Below are positions 46,701 through 58,570 of a stretch of 64,000 nucleotides of DNA, piece after piece. The DNA is from Cymbidium sinense (taxonomy: Eukaryota > Streptophyta > Magnoliopsida > Asparagales > Orchidaceae). A program made the position numbers and the translations under genes. Position 1 is the stretch's first letter, and the number at the start of each line of letters is the position of its first letter. The DNA is taken from NCBI GenBank assembly GCA_021442155.1, contig CM038214.1, positions 48,924,703 through 48,988,702 of the forward strand. Direction: 5' to 3'. The notes below the pieces were generated by a model. That model made no database searches and was not told the origin of the DNA. It saw only the letters and a program-made list of their open reading frames with translations.

Positions 46701-49385
46701 ACTTTATTTTTAGGATTTATTTAGTTTAGGCTTGGGTTTTTAGGTTTTTAGGGTTTAGGGTTTAGTGTTTTGGGTTGTAGGCTTTAGGGTTTAAGGTTTA
46801 TGGTTTAGTGATTTAGGTTTTAGGGTTTAAGGTTTAGGGTTAAGGGTTTTAAGGTTTAGGTTTATGGTTTAGGGTTGTGGGTTTAGGGTTCAGGGTTTAG
46901 GTTTAGTTTATTTTAGGTTTATGTTTAGGTTTTATTCTTTTTAGTTTAGTTTATTTTAATTTAGGTTCAAGTTTATTTTATTTTATTTATCTTAGGTTTA
47001 GGTTTTTATTTTATTTTTTATTTATTTAGGTTTAGGTTTTTATTTATTTATTTTATTTTTAAATTTTATTTAGTTTATGTTTAGGTTTTTAGGTTTTTAG
47101 GGTTTAGGGTTTGGGGTTTAAGGTTTAGGGTTTAGGGTTTATAATTTAGGGTTTGGGGTTTAGGGTTTAGGGTTTAGGGTTTAGGGTTTTAGGGTTTAGG
47201 GTTTTAGGGTTTAAGGTTTAGGGTTTATGGTTTTAAGGTTTTAGGGTTTAGGTTTCTTGTAGGTTTAAGTTTAGGGTTTGTAGTTTAGGAGTTTAGAGTT
47301 TAGGGGTTTAGGTTAGTTTAGGTTTAAGGTTTTAAGGTTATTAAGTTTTAAGTTTGATTAGTTTAGGTTTTTTAGGTTTTATTTTAGTTGATTTTTAGGG
47401 TTAGTTTAGGGTTTGGGGTTTAGAGGTTTTTAGTTTAGGTATGTTTAGGTTTATTTAGTTTATTTTTATTTATTTTAGTTATTTTATTTTTTTTATTTTT
47501 ATTTAGGTTTATTTTTTAATTTTATTTGTTTAGTTTATTTATTTAGTTTATTATTTAGATTAGTTTATTTTTAGGTTTAGTAGGTTTATATTTATTTTTT
47601 TTAGTTTATTTTTATTTTTTTATTTTATTATTTTTTTAGATTAGTTTTATTTTTAATTTTAGGTTTACGTTTAAGTTTTTATTTTATGTTTATTTTAGGG
47701 TTTAGGGTTTAGGGTTAAAGTTTAGGGTTTTAGGTTTAGGGTTAGTTTTTGGGTTTAGGGTTTAGGATTTAGGGTTGAGGGTTTAGTGTTTAGGGTTTTT
47801 TTAAAAAAAATTTAAGTAAACTAGTATATTTAGTTTATTTAGTTAATTTTTTATTTATTTTATATTATTTTATTTTCTATTTTTTATTTAGGTTTTTTAT
47901 TTTAGTTTTTTGTTTAGGTTTAGGTTTTCATTTATGTTTATTTTTTAATTTATTTTTATTTTTATTTTATTTTTTAGGTTTAGGTTTTATTTTTTATTTT
48001 TTAGGTTTAGGTTTAGCTTTGGGGTTTAGGGTTGTAAGTTTAGGGATAGTTTTAGGGTGTAGGGTTTAGGGTTAGGGTTTTCTTAATTTTTGAAATTTTT
48101 TTAAATTAAATATACTCATAGGTTTAAGTTTATTTAGTTTATTTTTCATTTATTTTATTTTATTTTATTATTTTATTATTATTTAGTTTATTTATTTTAG
48201 TTTAAGTTTTTATTTATTTTATTTTACTTTATTTTATTTTTTTATTTATTTTATTTTAGTTTATTTTTATTATTTTTTTATATACTTCATTTTTAGGTTT
48301 TAGTTTAGGTTTTAGCTTAGGTTTTAATTTTAGTTTATTTCAAATTTTATTTAGGTTTAAGTTTTTTTATTTATTTTATTTTTAGGCTTTTTATAGTTTA
48401 GGTTTAAGTTTTTATGTTTTTAGGGTTTAGGGTTTAGGATTTAGGGTTTGGGGTTTAGGGCTAGGGTTGTAGGTTTTAGGTTTTAGGGTTTTAAGGTTTA
48501 GGGGTTAGGGTTTAGGGTTTAGGGTTTAGTATTTAGGCTTTAGGGTTTAGGGTTAGCTTAGGGTTTAGGCTTTAGGGTTTATAGTTTAGGCTAGTTTAGT
48601 GTTTAAAGTTTATGGTTTTAAGGTTTAAAGTTTAGAGTTTAGGGTTTAGGGTTAATTTAGTGTTTAAAGTTTAGGGTTTTAAGGTTTTAGAGGATTTAGG
48701 GTTTAGGTTTGTAGGTTTGGGGTTTAGGGTTTAGGGTTTAGTGTTTAGAATTTAGGTTTAGTTTTTTTTGGGTTTTGGGGTTTAGGGTTAAGTTTAGGGA
48801 TTTTTTTTTAGTAGTAATGATAGGTTTTGGTTGATTTAGTTTATTTTTTATTTATTTTAGTTTATTTTATTTTTTATTTTTATTTAATTTAGTTTATTTA
48901 TTTGAGTTTATGTTTTTTATTTTAGTTTATTTTTTAGGTTTACGTTTAGATTTATGATTATTTTTTAGTTTAATTTTATTTTAATTTTATTTTTTAGGTT
49001 TAGATTTTTTTATATTTTTATTTAGTTTAGGTTTAGGTTTTAAGGTTTTTAGGATTTAGGGTACAATGTTTTTGGGTTTAGGGTTTTAGGGTTTATGATT
49101 TAGGGTTAGGGTTTAGGGTTTAGGGTTAGCTTTGGGTTATTAGTTAGTTTAGGGTTTAGAGTTTAAGGTTTAGTGTTTAGGCTTTAGGGTTTAAGGTTTT
49201 TATGATTTAGGGTTTAGAGATAATGGTTAGTTTAGGGTTTAGGGTTTAAGGTTTAGGGTTCAGGGTTTAGGATTTAGGGTTTGGAGTTTTGGGTTTAGGG
49301 TTTAAGGTTGTAGGTTTTAGGGTTTAGTGTTTAGGGTTGTAGATTTATGGTTTTGAGTTTAAGGTTTAGAGTTAGTTTAAGATTT
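43706..49385 (+). repeat. Telomere-derived higher-order repeats (TTTAGGG and TTTATTTTA blocks)
   Basis: TTTAGGG-rich blocks alternate with TTTATTTTATTTTTAGG-type AT-rich blocks. A poly-T plus AAATTAAGTAAACTAGTAGG-like spacer follows the TTTAGGG block in many units, at about 43921, 44886, 45921, 47796, 48090 and 48802. Spacing is about 1 kb for the first units and variable after that. All TTTAGG runs are in the same orientation. Long open frames such as 46342-46569 come from the T-rich composition. There are no genes. Confidence 0.8.
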
Positions 49386-50580
49386 AGGGTTTGGTGAGTC
49401 TTCAAGATTGGGATTTATTAAAATTAAAACATACTGCTAAACAAAAATCTATTAGATGGAAATAGAGAGCGGGGAAGATTGGGATTAGAATAAGTTTTTA
49501 CATGGTTGAAATGGAATTGTTGTTAAAAAAATTACATCCTACTAAGATCAATTGTTTAGAGTTTTACTCGCTAAAGCAAAAAAACAAAAATTATAAATGA
49601 GTACATGAACAAATTTGAAATATTATTATTATATTCTAAAATTTGGGAAAGATTAAGCTAATGTTGTGTAGGTTTAGATCGACTTGATCCCTAAACTTAA
49701 AAGAGACACTACATAATTAATTTGCATGTGGCTTTTCAACAAACTTTAGATTTCAAATAACATCAAGAATTTTTTCACCTCAAAGAATGTCATCAAATGT
49801 AGGAATTATTCTTTCCACCATTAAATCAAATTCAAATGAATACATCTAAATGAAGTAACACTCTAATAAAAAAATAGAAAAGATGATAAATACCATGTTG
49901 GGATCCAAAATCTCTCTTAAATCATTTTTTTGATGTCAACATAAAATCTATGAGTGTCTTAAATCTCTCAAAACTATGCCACCTATTTCTAAGCATTGAC
50001 TTTGGAGTTTTACTTGAGCTTTCTTGCTTTTGTTGAAGCCAATTATTTTACATTATGTTGCGCGTTGATTCTCAAAGTAGGAGAGCTATTGTTCTGGAAA
50101 TCCCTATGTAGAGATATTGAGTTTGGATTATTCTTGTTACGCACTAGTTATTAAGAGATTTTTTTAGATAAAATCAATCTTATAAAAATCTCATTTAGCA
50201 ATATTTCATATCAAGTCTCCCTAATTCGCCAAGATCTCGAGCACAGTCTCAAAGCATTGAAATCCTACTAGAGAGAGCTTTTTAAAGCATAGATTTAGCT
50301 CATTGACATATCTGCTAAATTGAAAGAGGTGTAGTTGAGAAGACAATATCGATTAGAGAGGAGTTTTATGATTAGATGGGTTATCTCAGCTATAGAAGAG
50401 GATTGCTCACAAATGGACACTTAGGTGTCTAAACTTAAGTAGATTCTTTCTTCATTTGTCTATGAGCGAAGCTACCCTTTGCATCTCTATGAAACTTGAG
50501 AGAGGACCTACTATGATACAAAGCTCATACAATTTTTTTTATATTAGAGAAATTAGCTTAATCATTTGTAGTCGAAATCT
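49386..50580. other. Unidentified insert of about 1.2 kb within telomere-like repeats
   Basis: Unlike its flanks, this stretch is non-repetitive and of mixed composition. It begins around GGTGAGTCTTCAAGATTGGG and ends before CTTTTATTTAGTTTAGG. A short plus-frame segment (DWDLLKLKHTAKQKSIRWK) opens it but stops soon. I see no transposase, RT motif, terminal repeat, A-tail or tRNA. It could be a retroposed transcript or a captured genomic fragment. Confidence 0.5.
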
Positions 50581-52290
50581 CTTTTATTTAGTTTAGGTTT
50601 AGTTTTTAGGTCTTTAGGGTTTAGGGTTTAGGGTTTAGGGTTTGGGGTTTAGGGTTTAGGGTTTAGGGTTGTATGTTTTATAGTTTAGTGTTTAGGGTTT
50701 TAGGGTTTAGGGTTTAGGGTTTAGGGTTTAGGGTTTAGGGTTTAGGGTTTAGGGTGTTAGGTTTATGGTTTAGAGTTACTTTTAGGGTTCAGGGCTTAGT
50801 GGAAGTTTTATTTATTTATTTTTTATTATTTTTTTTTAAATTAAGTAAACTGGTAGATTTTGATTATTTAGTTTATTTTATTTTCTATTTTTATTTAGGT
50901 TTATTTTTATTTAGTTTAGTTTATTTATTTTAGGTTTATTTATTTTAGTTTAAGTTCTTGATTTAATTTATTTTTTAAGTTTAGGTTTAGTTTTATGTTC
51001 ATTTTTTAGTTTAGTTTTATTTTTATTTTATTTCTTAGGTTTAGGTTTTCTTTTTTATTTTTAGGTTAAGGTTTTTCTTTTACTTTTTTAGGTTTAGGTT
51101 TTAGGTTTTTATTTTAGGTCTATTTTTAGGTTTTATTTTTTAGTTTAGGTTTAGGTTTATTTTTATTTTATTTTATTTTCTTTAGTTTATGTTCATGTTT
51201 ACACTTAGTTTATTTTAGGTTTGGGTTTAGATTTTATTTATTTTAGTTTAGTTTATTTTAGTTTAGGTTTTTTTTAGTTTAGGGTTTAGGTTTTATTTTT
51301 TATTTATTTTTAGGTTTAAGTTTTTATTTTATTTTATTTTAGGTTAATTTTATTTTTATTTTAGGTTTAGTTTTTATTTTATTTAGGTTTTTTAGTTTTT
51401 AGTTTAGTTTAGCTTTTTATTTATTTTTTTCTAGTTTAGTTTTTGTTTTTTATTTTATTTTCTTTTTAGGTTTCAATTTTGGTTTAGGTTATAGTTAATA
51501 TTCTTTTTTTTTTTTTGGTTTAGGTTTTGTTACTTATTTTATTTTTTTGGTTTTATTTAGTTTATGTTTTGTTTTTAGCTTTTTGGGTTTAGGGTCTAAG
51601 GTTTAGGATTATGGGTTAGGGTTTAGGGTTTAGGGTCTTTTATGATTTAGAGTTTAGGGTTTAAAGTTTTTTTAATAATTAAGCAAACCAAAAGGTTTAG
51701 GTTAATTTAGCATATTTAGTTTATCTTTTATTTATTTTAATCTACCTTATTTTTTATTTTTATTTAGGTTTATTTTTTTAATTTTTATTTAGTTTAGTGT
51801 ATTTATTTTAGGTTTACTTATTTTAGCTCAAGTTTTTTATTTTAGTTTATTCTTTTAGGTTTAGGTTTACTTTTTAGTTGAGTTTTATTCAGTTTATATT
51901 TTAGGTTTAAGTTTTCTCATTTATTTTTAGGTTTAGGTTTAGGTTTTTATTTTATTTTTTTAGATTTATGTTCTAGGTTTATTTAGGTTTATTTTTAAGT
52001 TTTAGTTTTTAGTTTAGGTTTAGGTTCATTTTTAGTTTATTATATTTTATTTAGTTTAAGTTTAGGTTTAGGTTCAGTTTATTTTAAGTTTTATTTAATT
52101 TAGTTTAAGTTTATTTTATTTTGTTTAATTTATTTTAATTTTACATTTAGTCTTTTTTTATTTTGGTTTTATTTTTTTATTTATTTTTAGGTTTTATTTT
52201 AAGGTTTATTTTTTAGGTTTAAGTTTTTATTTAGTTTTTATTTTATTTCATTTTAGGTTTATATTATTATTTTTATTATTTTCTTTTATT
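50581..52290 (+). repeat. Telomere-derived higher-order repeats, second block
   Basis: The same organisation as 43706-49385: near-perfect TTTAGGG runs (50618-50760), then AT-rich TTTATTTTA blocks, with poly-T plus AAATTAAGTAAACTGG spacers at about 50825 and 51666. It runs into the assembly gap. Confidence 0.8.
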
Positions 52291-52390
52291 NNNNNNNNNN
52301 NNNNNNNNNNNNNNNNNNNNNNNNNNNNNNNNNNNNNNNNNNNNNNNNNNNNNNNNNNNNNNNNNNNNNNNNNNNNNNNNNNNNNNNNNN
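52291..52390. other. Assembly gap (100 N)
   Basis: Exactly 100 N, the usual placeholder for a gap of unknown size. It follows AT-rich telomere-derived repeats, which are hard to assemble, so both the true distance and the join itself are uncertain. Confidence 1.
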
Positions 52391-54757
52391 TAAAGTGAAT
52401 GAAATCAAACTTTAATCTAAAATTTTAAATTAAATGAAACCCATATAGCTTATTTCAAAATGAAACAAATCAAACAAATAAAATCAAACAAAGCAATTCA
52501 AACAAATGAAATAACTCAAATCAAATCTAAAATTCAAAAGAAAAGAAACTAAAACCAATCCAAACATAAACAACTTTAAAAGGATTAATTAAAACTTAAG
52601 GATCTTAGTTAGACTTTTGGAAACTTCATTAGGAATTAGGATGTTGAATGGAAAGAGCTCCATCCAAAATGGAATCATTCCATTCTTTATTCTTGAAATC
52701 TATACAACCTTAAAAAAAAAAAATGGAATAAAAATGAATTTGGATCATTAAATTTGAATTGAAAAGCCCAAAGGTAAAATTAAATAAAATCAAACGTTAA
52801 ATTGAAACATGAACTTAAAGGAGCCTAGCAAAGCCTTACCACACAAACTCCTCTTTTACACAGATCATTTAGGTCATGGACTCTAGATCTAGGTTAGATC
52901 ATTCTGTGATTTTCTTTAATCTTATGTGTTGTACTTCACATATGTGGTGTATTTATTTAGACTGGATGCCAAGGCTTGTTTGTTCGTTAGACTAGATGTT
53001 AGGGCCTTCTTTCTAGATTTAACACTATTTTTTTTTGCAAGGGGCTGTGCTAAGGGATCACTATAATAAATAAATCATAAAATTATTGTTTGCTTGTAGG
53101 TGCTGAAAATCCTTTAACATAGTCCATAAGATAGGTGGGCTTGGCAAGCAACTAATGCTAAGACCGTATGTTTGTGAAATATAAACTGCTTTGTGTGTTA
53201 TGTGTATTTCTAAATCTATTTTCTTTGGTGTAGGATTTCTTTTAAATTTTAAATGTAAATTTGAGCATAGAATTAGGTTAGGATCTATGGGGTCTAGGAT
53301 TAGCGAGCAACAAGGAGATGGTGTAGTGGTCCCTGTGGGCCGATGGATGTCCCTAAAGAAGGAGACTTTCACGGAAAGAAGACCCATAGATCTAAACTTG
53401 TAGTTCTAGGTTGTTATAAGGGGAAGAACTTGCCCATTTTCTTTCTTCGAGGGTGTATGAGCATCGACCTTTTCTTATATAATTTAATTTGGCTTGATTT
53501 ATTTTGGGTGTGCAATAGAAACAACATGCTTTTCTAGGTTTCTTTCTGCTATGTTTATGCTTTATGATGTATGATAGGCTCATAGGATAAACTAAATTTT
53601 TACCCAACTAAATCAATGAAACATAAAATAAATGCAATTCATAATCTTCATATAAAAGCTAGGCATTAAAGCAAGATAAAATATGTAGCAACCCTTATGG
53701 ATGTTTTAATCATGCATAAATTATATTATTTCACTCTTGATTAAGGAAGGGCTTCCATCTTTGCGGAACTTGGGCTTGACCTTTGAGAGCCTATGATGGA
53801 AGAACACCTTCTTCTATTCTGATTTGCCCATAACCTTTTTCTAATTGCATGCATTAGGCATAAATTGCATTCCTATGACCTAAATGAATCTTGAGTCAAA
53901 ATTCATAAAACAGAAAATATGCATTAGTTAGATGCATCCTCATGCCTACATGATCTTAGGGATTAGAGTGAGTCTAGTTTCATAGATTTCTTTCCTAAAA
54001 TGCAATGTGACCATCTTGCATTCATGTGACTTGACTTCATAAATTTAAAATATGCTTAGGTGGTGTTAGTTGGTAGCCTTCTCCAGGCAGGTTGTAAGTC
54101 CAGAAGAGTCAGGAATAGGCTAGTTCCCTCAGGTGAGGAGAATGGCCAATGATTTCCAAGAACTAGGTCAAGCCTCTGACATGTGTCGAAGCACACGTAG
54201 ACTAGGTTCAAGCATCCTTTTAGGAATAAGTCTTCAACCCTAGGCATTTCTATAATCTTATGCTAGAATCTAAGCCTAGATTTCTAAGAAAATGATAACT
54301 AAAATCTAAAATTAAATCCCAAATTTGAAGCCCAATCATAGGATAGTTGAAATGTCTACTTGGTATCCCAATATCAATAGGCATTTCCTACTCTTTCCCA
54401 TTTGACTCTTGAAAATGACTCTCTCCAATTTGGACCTCTCCCAATTGAATTTCCAAAAATCAATCCTTTGAAAGCTACCTTAGTAGTCTTTAGAATAACC
54501 TTTTATTTCTTTTTAAGAGTATTCTTAGGAAGAATCTTCCTAAGATGTAATTAACTATCGAGGCTTGCCTTTATAGGAAACCATGATCCCAAGATAAAAT
54601 AAACCCTGTTCTACCTTTCCATGTAGTTTAGGGGAAAATACTCTAGTACACGAAAGGCCCATTAGCCTTAGGAGTCTTTTATTGAAATGATCAAATCCAT
54701 TACAGGAGAGCATGTTTATCTTTTGAGATAATATGTTTATTCCTTAATGTTGTATTT
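52391..54757 (+). repeat. Diverged LTR relic of the Ogre-like family (LTR 3' part)
   Basis: Collinear with the last third of the giant LTR (about 9850-12130 in the 5' copy). Matching landmarks are a TTACCACACAAAC segment (52838), GGGGCTGTGCTAAGGG (53041), AGTCCATAAGATAGGTGG (53120), TTTCACTCTTGATT (53729), GGTGTTAGTTGGTAGCC (54062), AAGATGTAATTAACTATC (54542) and TTAGGAGTCTTTTATTGA (54668). It is far more diverged than the two LTRs are from each other. The right end lacks the TTCACCA terminus and is replaced by LINE sequence. Short ORFs at 53061-53607 are not shared with the other LTRs and are not genes. Confidence 0.75.
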
Positions 54758-54789
54758 GGTCATTTTTTTTCTCTATTCTAAAGAAAACA

Positions 54790-57065
54790 GCAATAGAAAC
54801 TTGGCACTGTATTAGAATTAAAAAAATCCTCTTCTCCTATTTTCCTTAAAATCAGGAATAATATTATTCCTACTTTTTATTCTATTCTTGTGTGGAGAAT
54901 TTTAAGGGATTGTATTGCTATTGATTCTTTACTCTTAAACAAAGGTTTTTATCCACCCTTTAAATGCATGTGTTGCTATCATATTGAGAATGTTAGTCAT
55001 GTTTTTGTTAATGGTGCCATTACATCTAAAGTTTGGAGTTGGTATGAGGATTTATTTAAATTAAGTTGTTTTAATGGTAATTTAACTTTAATGCAACTTC
55101 TTGACTCTTATTTTCTTAATGCTATTAAAGGGCATATCAAAATTATGGTGGCTATTACTTTGATTTGGTTTATTTGGCTTGATAGAAATGATGCTAAGCA
55201 TCATAATGTGCCTATGAATTATAAGAGGAATATTGCTAGGACTATAGATAAGATTTTTTTTTTACAAGTGCTCTTCTTAGTGGTACTAATTTTAGAGGTT
55301 GCAAGTTTCTTGCCTCTAAATTGGGTATCAATTTTTCTTATTGTGACTTGTCTCCAGATTATAAAATTATTCATTGGATTAAGCCTCTTAATTGTTGTAT
55401 TAAATTTAATATTGATGGCTCTGTTGCATAGAACAAGTTGAGTTGTGGTGGTATTTTTAGAAATAATCTTGGGAATATTATCTTGGCTTTTTCCACTCCT
55501 CTCTCTACTAATTCTGTTATTTTTGCTGAATTGTTGGTTGTTTATCATGCTCTTAAGCTTTGTTTGTATAGAAATTTTCATAATATTTGGTTGGAATCTG
55601 ATGTTGAGATGGTTGTTGCTATGATCAATTCTAACCATAAGGGTAAATCTTGAGCTTTTTTATTAAATTAGAAATATTAAAGCTATTATCTCTAAACTTT
55701 CTTTTAAAATTACTCATATTTTAAGAGAAGGTAAAGCTTGTGCGGATTTCTTAGCTAGTTTGGGTTGTAATCTCTCTAATTTTACTTTGTTTACCAATGT
55801 GAATATTTCTAAGAAATTAAGAGGGCTATCTAATTTAGATAAATCTAATTTTCCTTATGTTAGATTTTCTTAGATTTGTTTTCTTGCTTTTCTATTGGTG
55901 GTTTTCTTGAGGCTTCTATATGGCAGCTTCTGGTGGTTTCGGTTTGTTCAGTTACTGTTGGCTCCTATTCTTTCTTGGGCACTTCCTGCTCTTATTTTAT
56001 TCTTGTATTTTATAGGTTGGAATGCTAGCTTTAGCTATTTTGGTTATCAAGCTATTGTCGATTGCTGCTCTTACTTTTATTATGGTATCTCTTGTGGCTT
56101 TATTTTTTTGGCTTTTGGTTGGTTGGTTGGTTGGCTTTCTTTGGGGGCTTTGTGGTTGGTCTCCTTGAGCGTCTTGGTTTTGGTGCCTTCTCTGGATGTG
56201 ATGTTGGTTGTGCTTCTCTTCCTTCTATTTCATTTTAGCAGGTTGGGCTAGTTTGGTTTTGGGTGTGGCTGCTACTTTCCTTTGTGGCTTTGGTGGTTGT
56301 GTTGTTACTTATTTTGGTTGGTGGTTATTGTGGTCTTTTTTGGTTTCTTTAGTCTGGTTGGAATTGGTGAGCTTGATGGTTGCTTCTCTTCTTCCCCTTG
56401 CTTCATATTTCCTCCTTGGTTGGTGACTTTGTTTCTTTCTCCTCCTACTTTTGGGTGGTTGGATGGTTATGCTAGCTTGGAATTTTTTCTTTGTTGGCTC
56501 AATTTTTTTTGATGTTTCGGTTTTGCTAGTGGCTCTGTTGTTGTTCTTCCTTTTTTGGTGGTTGGTTCTAGATCTTTATTGGTTATTGGTGTGTGCTCGG
56601 GTGCCTTTGTGAGGTTTGTTGGCTATGATGGCTAGGATGTTTACTCTTTTTTGTTGGTTGGTGGCATTTTTTGTGACTGTAACCCTCCTTTCGCAGTTTG
56701 GCTACTCACAAATTTCTATTTTCGCTTCTAAAGTTTGTGAATGATCCTGAGCCTTTTCTTTAGATTTTCTTTCATTTCTCTTTTTGTCAGTTTATTTTAT
56801 TTTAATTATGCTTATCTCTGCTTTAGTTTTTTCTGGTTTCCTTCATTTGCTCTTGGGTCTCTTGGTGGTATGCTAACACCTTTCGATTTTGTGTTGTATT
56901 CTTTTTTTAGTTTTCCTTTGGCTTTTTTTTCTTTTGTATTAGTTAGAGGATTTTTCTCTTTAGGTCTTTCTGTAGCTCTTTGAGCAGTAGTCTTTGAGAT
57001 TTATCCCCTTTAAGGACATTGTATCCTTCACTTTTGGTAATAAAATTCCCCTTTTTGCAAAAGAA
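54790..57065 (+). mobile_element. 5'-truncated L1-type LINE, sense, with zf-RVT and RNase H
   Basis: The sequence aligns with the antisense LINE from near ACTTGGCAC (54798 here, about 37950 there) to the 3' end. The open frame 54890-55441 has WRILRDCIAIDSLLLNKGF, CMCCYHIENVSHVFVN, SKVWSWYEDLFKL and TLIWFIWLDRNDAKHHNVPM. RNase H follows: FNIDGSVA (about 55408), then the ORF at 55438-55653 with AELLVVYHALKL and LESDVEMVV, then CADFLASLG in another frame (about 55740). All four acidic positions exist, but frames are broken. The 3' untranslated region (55875-57065) ends AATAAAATTCCCCTTTTTGC followed by CCTAAA repeats. 5' truncation is usual for LINE insertions. Confidence 0.85.
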
Positions 57066-58145
57066 AAACCTAAACCTAAACCTAAACCTAAAACCACAAA
57101 AGCTGAACCACACCCTAAACCCTAAACCCTAAACCCAACCCTAAACCTAAACCTAAACCCTAAAAACCCTAAACCCTAAAACCATACCCTAAACCCTAAA
57201 AACCTAAAACCTAAAACCTAAACCTAAACTAAAAATAACATAAAAATAAAATAAATAAAATAAAAAACCTAAAGCTAAAACATAAACCTAAACCTAAAAA
57301 ATAAAAATAAAAAATAAAATAAACTAAAATAAAATAAATAAAACCTAAACTAAATGAAAAATAAAATAAACTGGAATAAATAACCTAAATAAAATAAAAC
57401 TAAACATGAAATAAAATAAAATAAATAAAATAAAGATAAAAAATCTAAACCTAAAATAAAAATAAAACTAAAACCTAAACTAAAAAAAACCTAATAAAAA
57501 AAATAACAAAGAACTTAAACAACTAAAATACTAAAATAAATAACATAAACTAAACCTAAACTATAAAATAAAATAAAATAAAATAAAAACCAACTAAAAT
57601 AAACTTAAAATAAAACCTAAAAAAATTAAACCTAAAAATAAAATAAACTTAAACTAAAATAAAATAAAACCTAAACCTATAAAATAAAATAAAACTCAAC
57701 TAAAAATAAACTAAACCTAAACTAAAAAATAAATTAAAATAAAACATAAACTAAAATAAATAAACCTAAAATAAATAAACTAAATAAATAATTAAAAATA
57801 AACTTAAGTAAAATAAAAATAAACTAAATTAAAATAAATAAAAAAATAATTAAATATACTAAATAAACTAAACTCGGTTTCTAAATTTTCTTTTTAAAAA
57901 AAACCAAAAACCCTAAATCTAAACCCTAACCTAACCTGAAAACCACACACCCTAAACCTAACCTAAACCCTGCCCTAATCCCAACCCTAAACCCTAAACC
58001 TAAACCCTAAAGCAAAACCACAAAACCTAAAACAACCTAAACCACTAAAACCATAAACCTTAAACCCCAAACCCCCAAACTAAACTAAACCTAAAGTAAC
58101 TAAATAAATTAAAAAATAAATCTAAAGCCTAAAACCTAATAAACC
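57066..58145 (-). repeat. Telomere-derived higher-order repeat, CCCTAAA orientation
   Basis: It begins with CCTAAA units immediately after the LINE end. It continues with CCCTAAA runs (57110-57190), an AT-rich AAATAAAATAAA block (57230-57860), a spacer with an A-run (57885-57906) that looks like the reverse complement of the poly-T spacer on the left side, and more CCCTAAA runs (57908-58145). The structure mirrors 43706-52290 on the opposite strand. Confidence 0.85.
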
Positions 58146-58570
58146 TAAACCTAAACCTAAACCCTAAGCATGGGCAGGAACATCACCGTTAACCAAGCCC
58201 AGTCTTGATATGGCTGGTGGATATGGAGGTGGTGGTCAGAGTAGTGGTGGTTATGTAGGCGAGAGGAGCGATAGAGGTTACAACCATGGTTATGGGGGAG
58301 AGGGAGATCGGGATATTATGGTGGATTCTGCTACTCGAGAGGCCAGGGTGGTTATGATGGGAACCAAGGAAAATGAAGAACAGCCTATCCAATCTACTGC
58401 TTATGGAACTATGTCTTTATAGTAGAGACAGTTTTGGTTATCTAAGATTTTTATTTGCTCTCATTTTTTTTATCTATGTGCCACTTGTGTCTTAGAAAAC
58501 TTGGTGTGTTACTTGGTTGATGAAATCAAAATAAAGAAATGTTGAATATGAATTTATTCTATTAAAAAAA
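58146..58570 (+). pseudogene. Glycine-rich retroposon copy 3, sense
   Basis: It starts CCCTAAGCATGGGCAGGAACATC, like the 5' junction of the antisense copies. The ORF 58210-58422 (70 codons) opens MAGGYGGGGQSSGGYVGERS and then has GYNHGYGGEGDRD, a glycine/tyrosine-rich composition typical of plant glycine-rich proteins. Whether 58210 is the real start is unknown. The shared 3' part (GGAACTATGTCTTTATAG, ACTTGTGTCTTAG, TTGGTTGATGAAAT) ends in a nine-base A-run at about 58565, followed by CCTAAACC. It is probably a processed pseudogene or a small retroposon family; the function is unknown. Confidence 0.65.

Noticed and set aside
36128..52290. A functional chromosome end (terminal telomere)
   Set aside because: The repeats are degenerate, interrupted by retroelements and followed by other sequence in reverse orientation, so they are interstitial in this assembly.
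55895..56983. Several hydrophobic plus-strand ORFs (up to 118 codons)
   Set aside because: They lie in the T/G-rich 3' untranslated region of the sense LINE, overlap in different frames and are not conserved with the other LINE copy.
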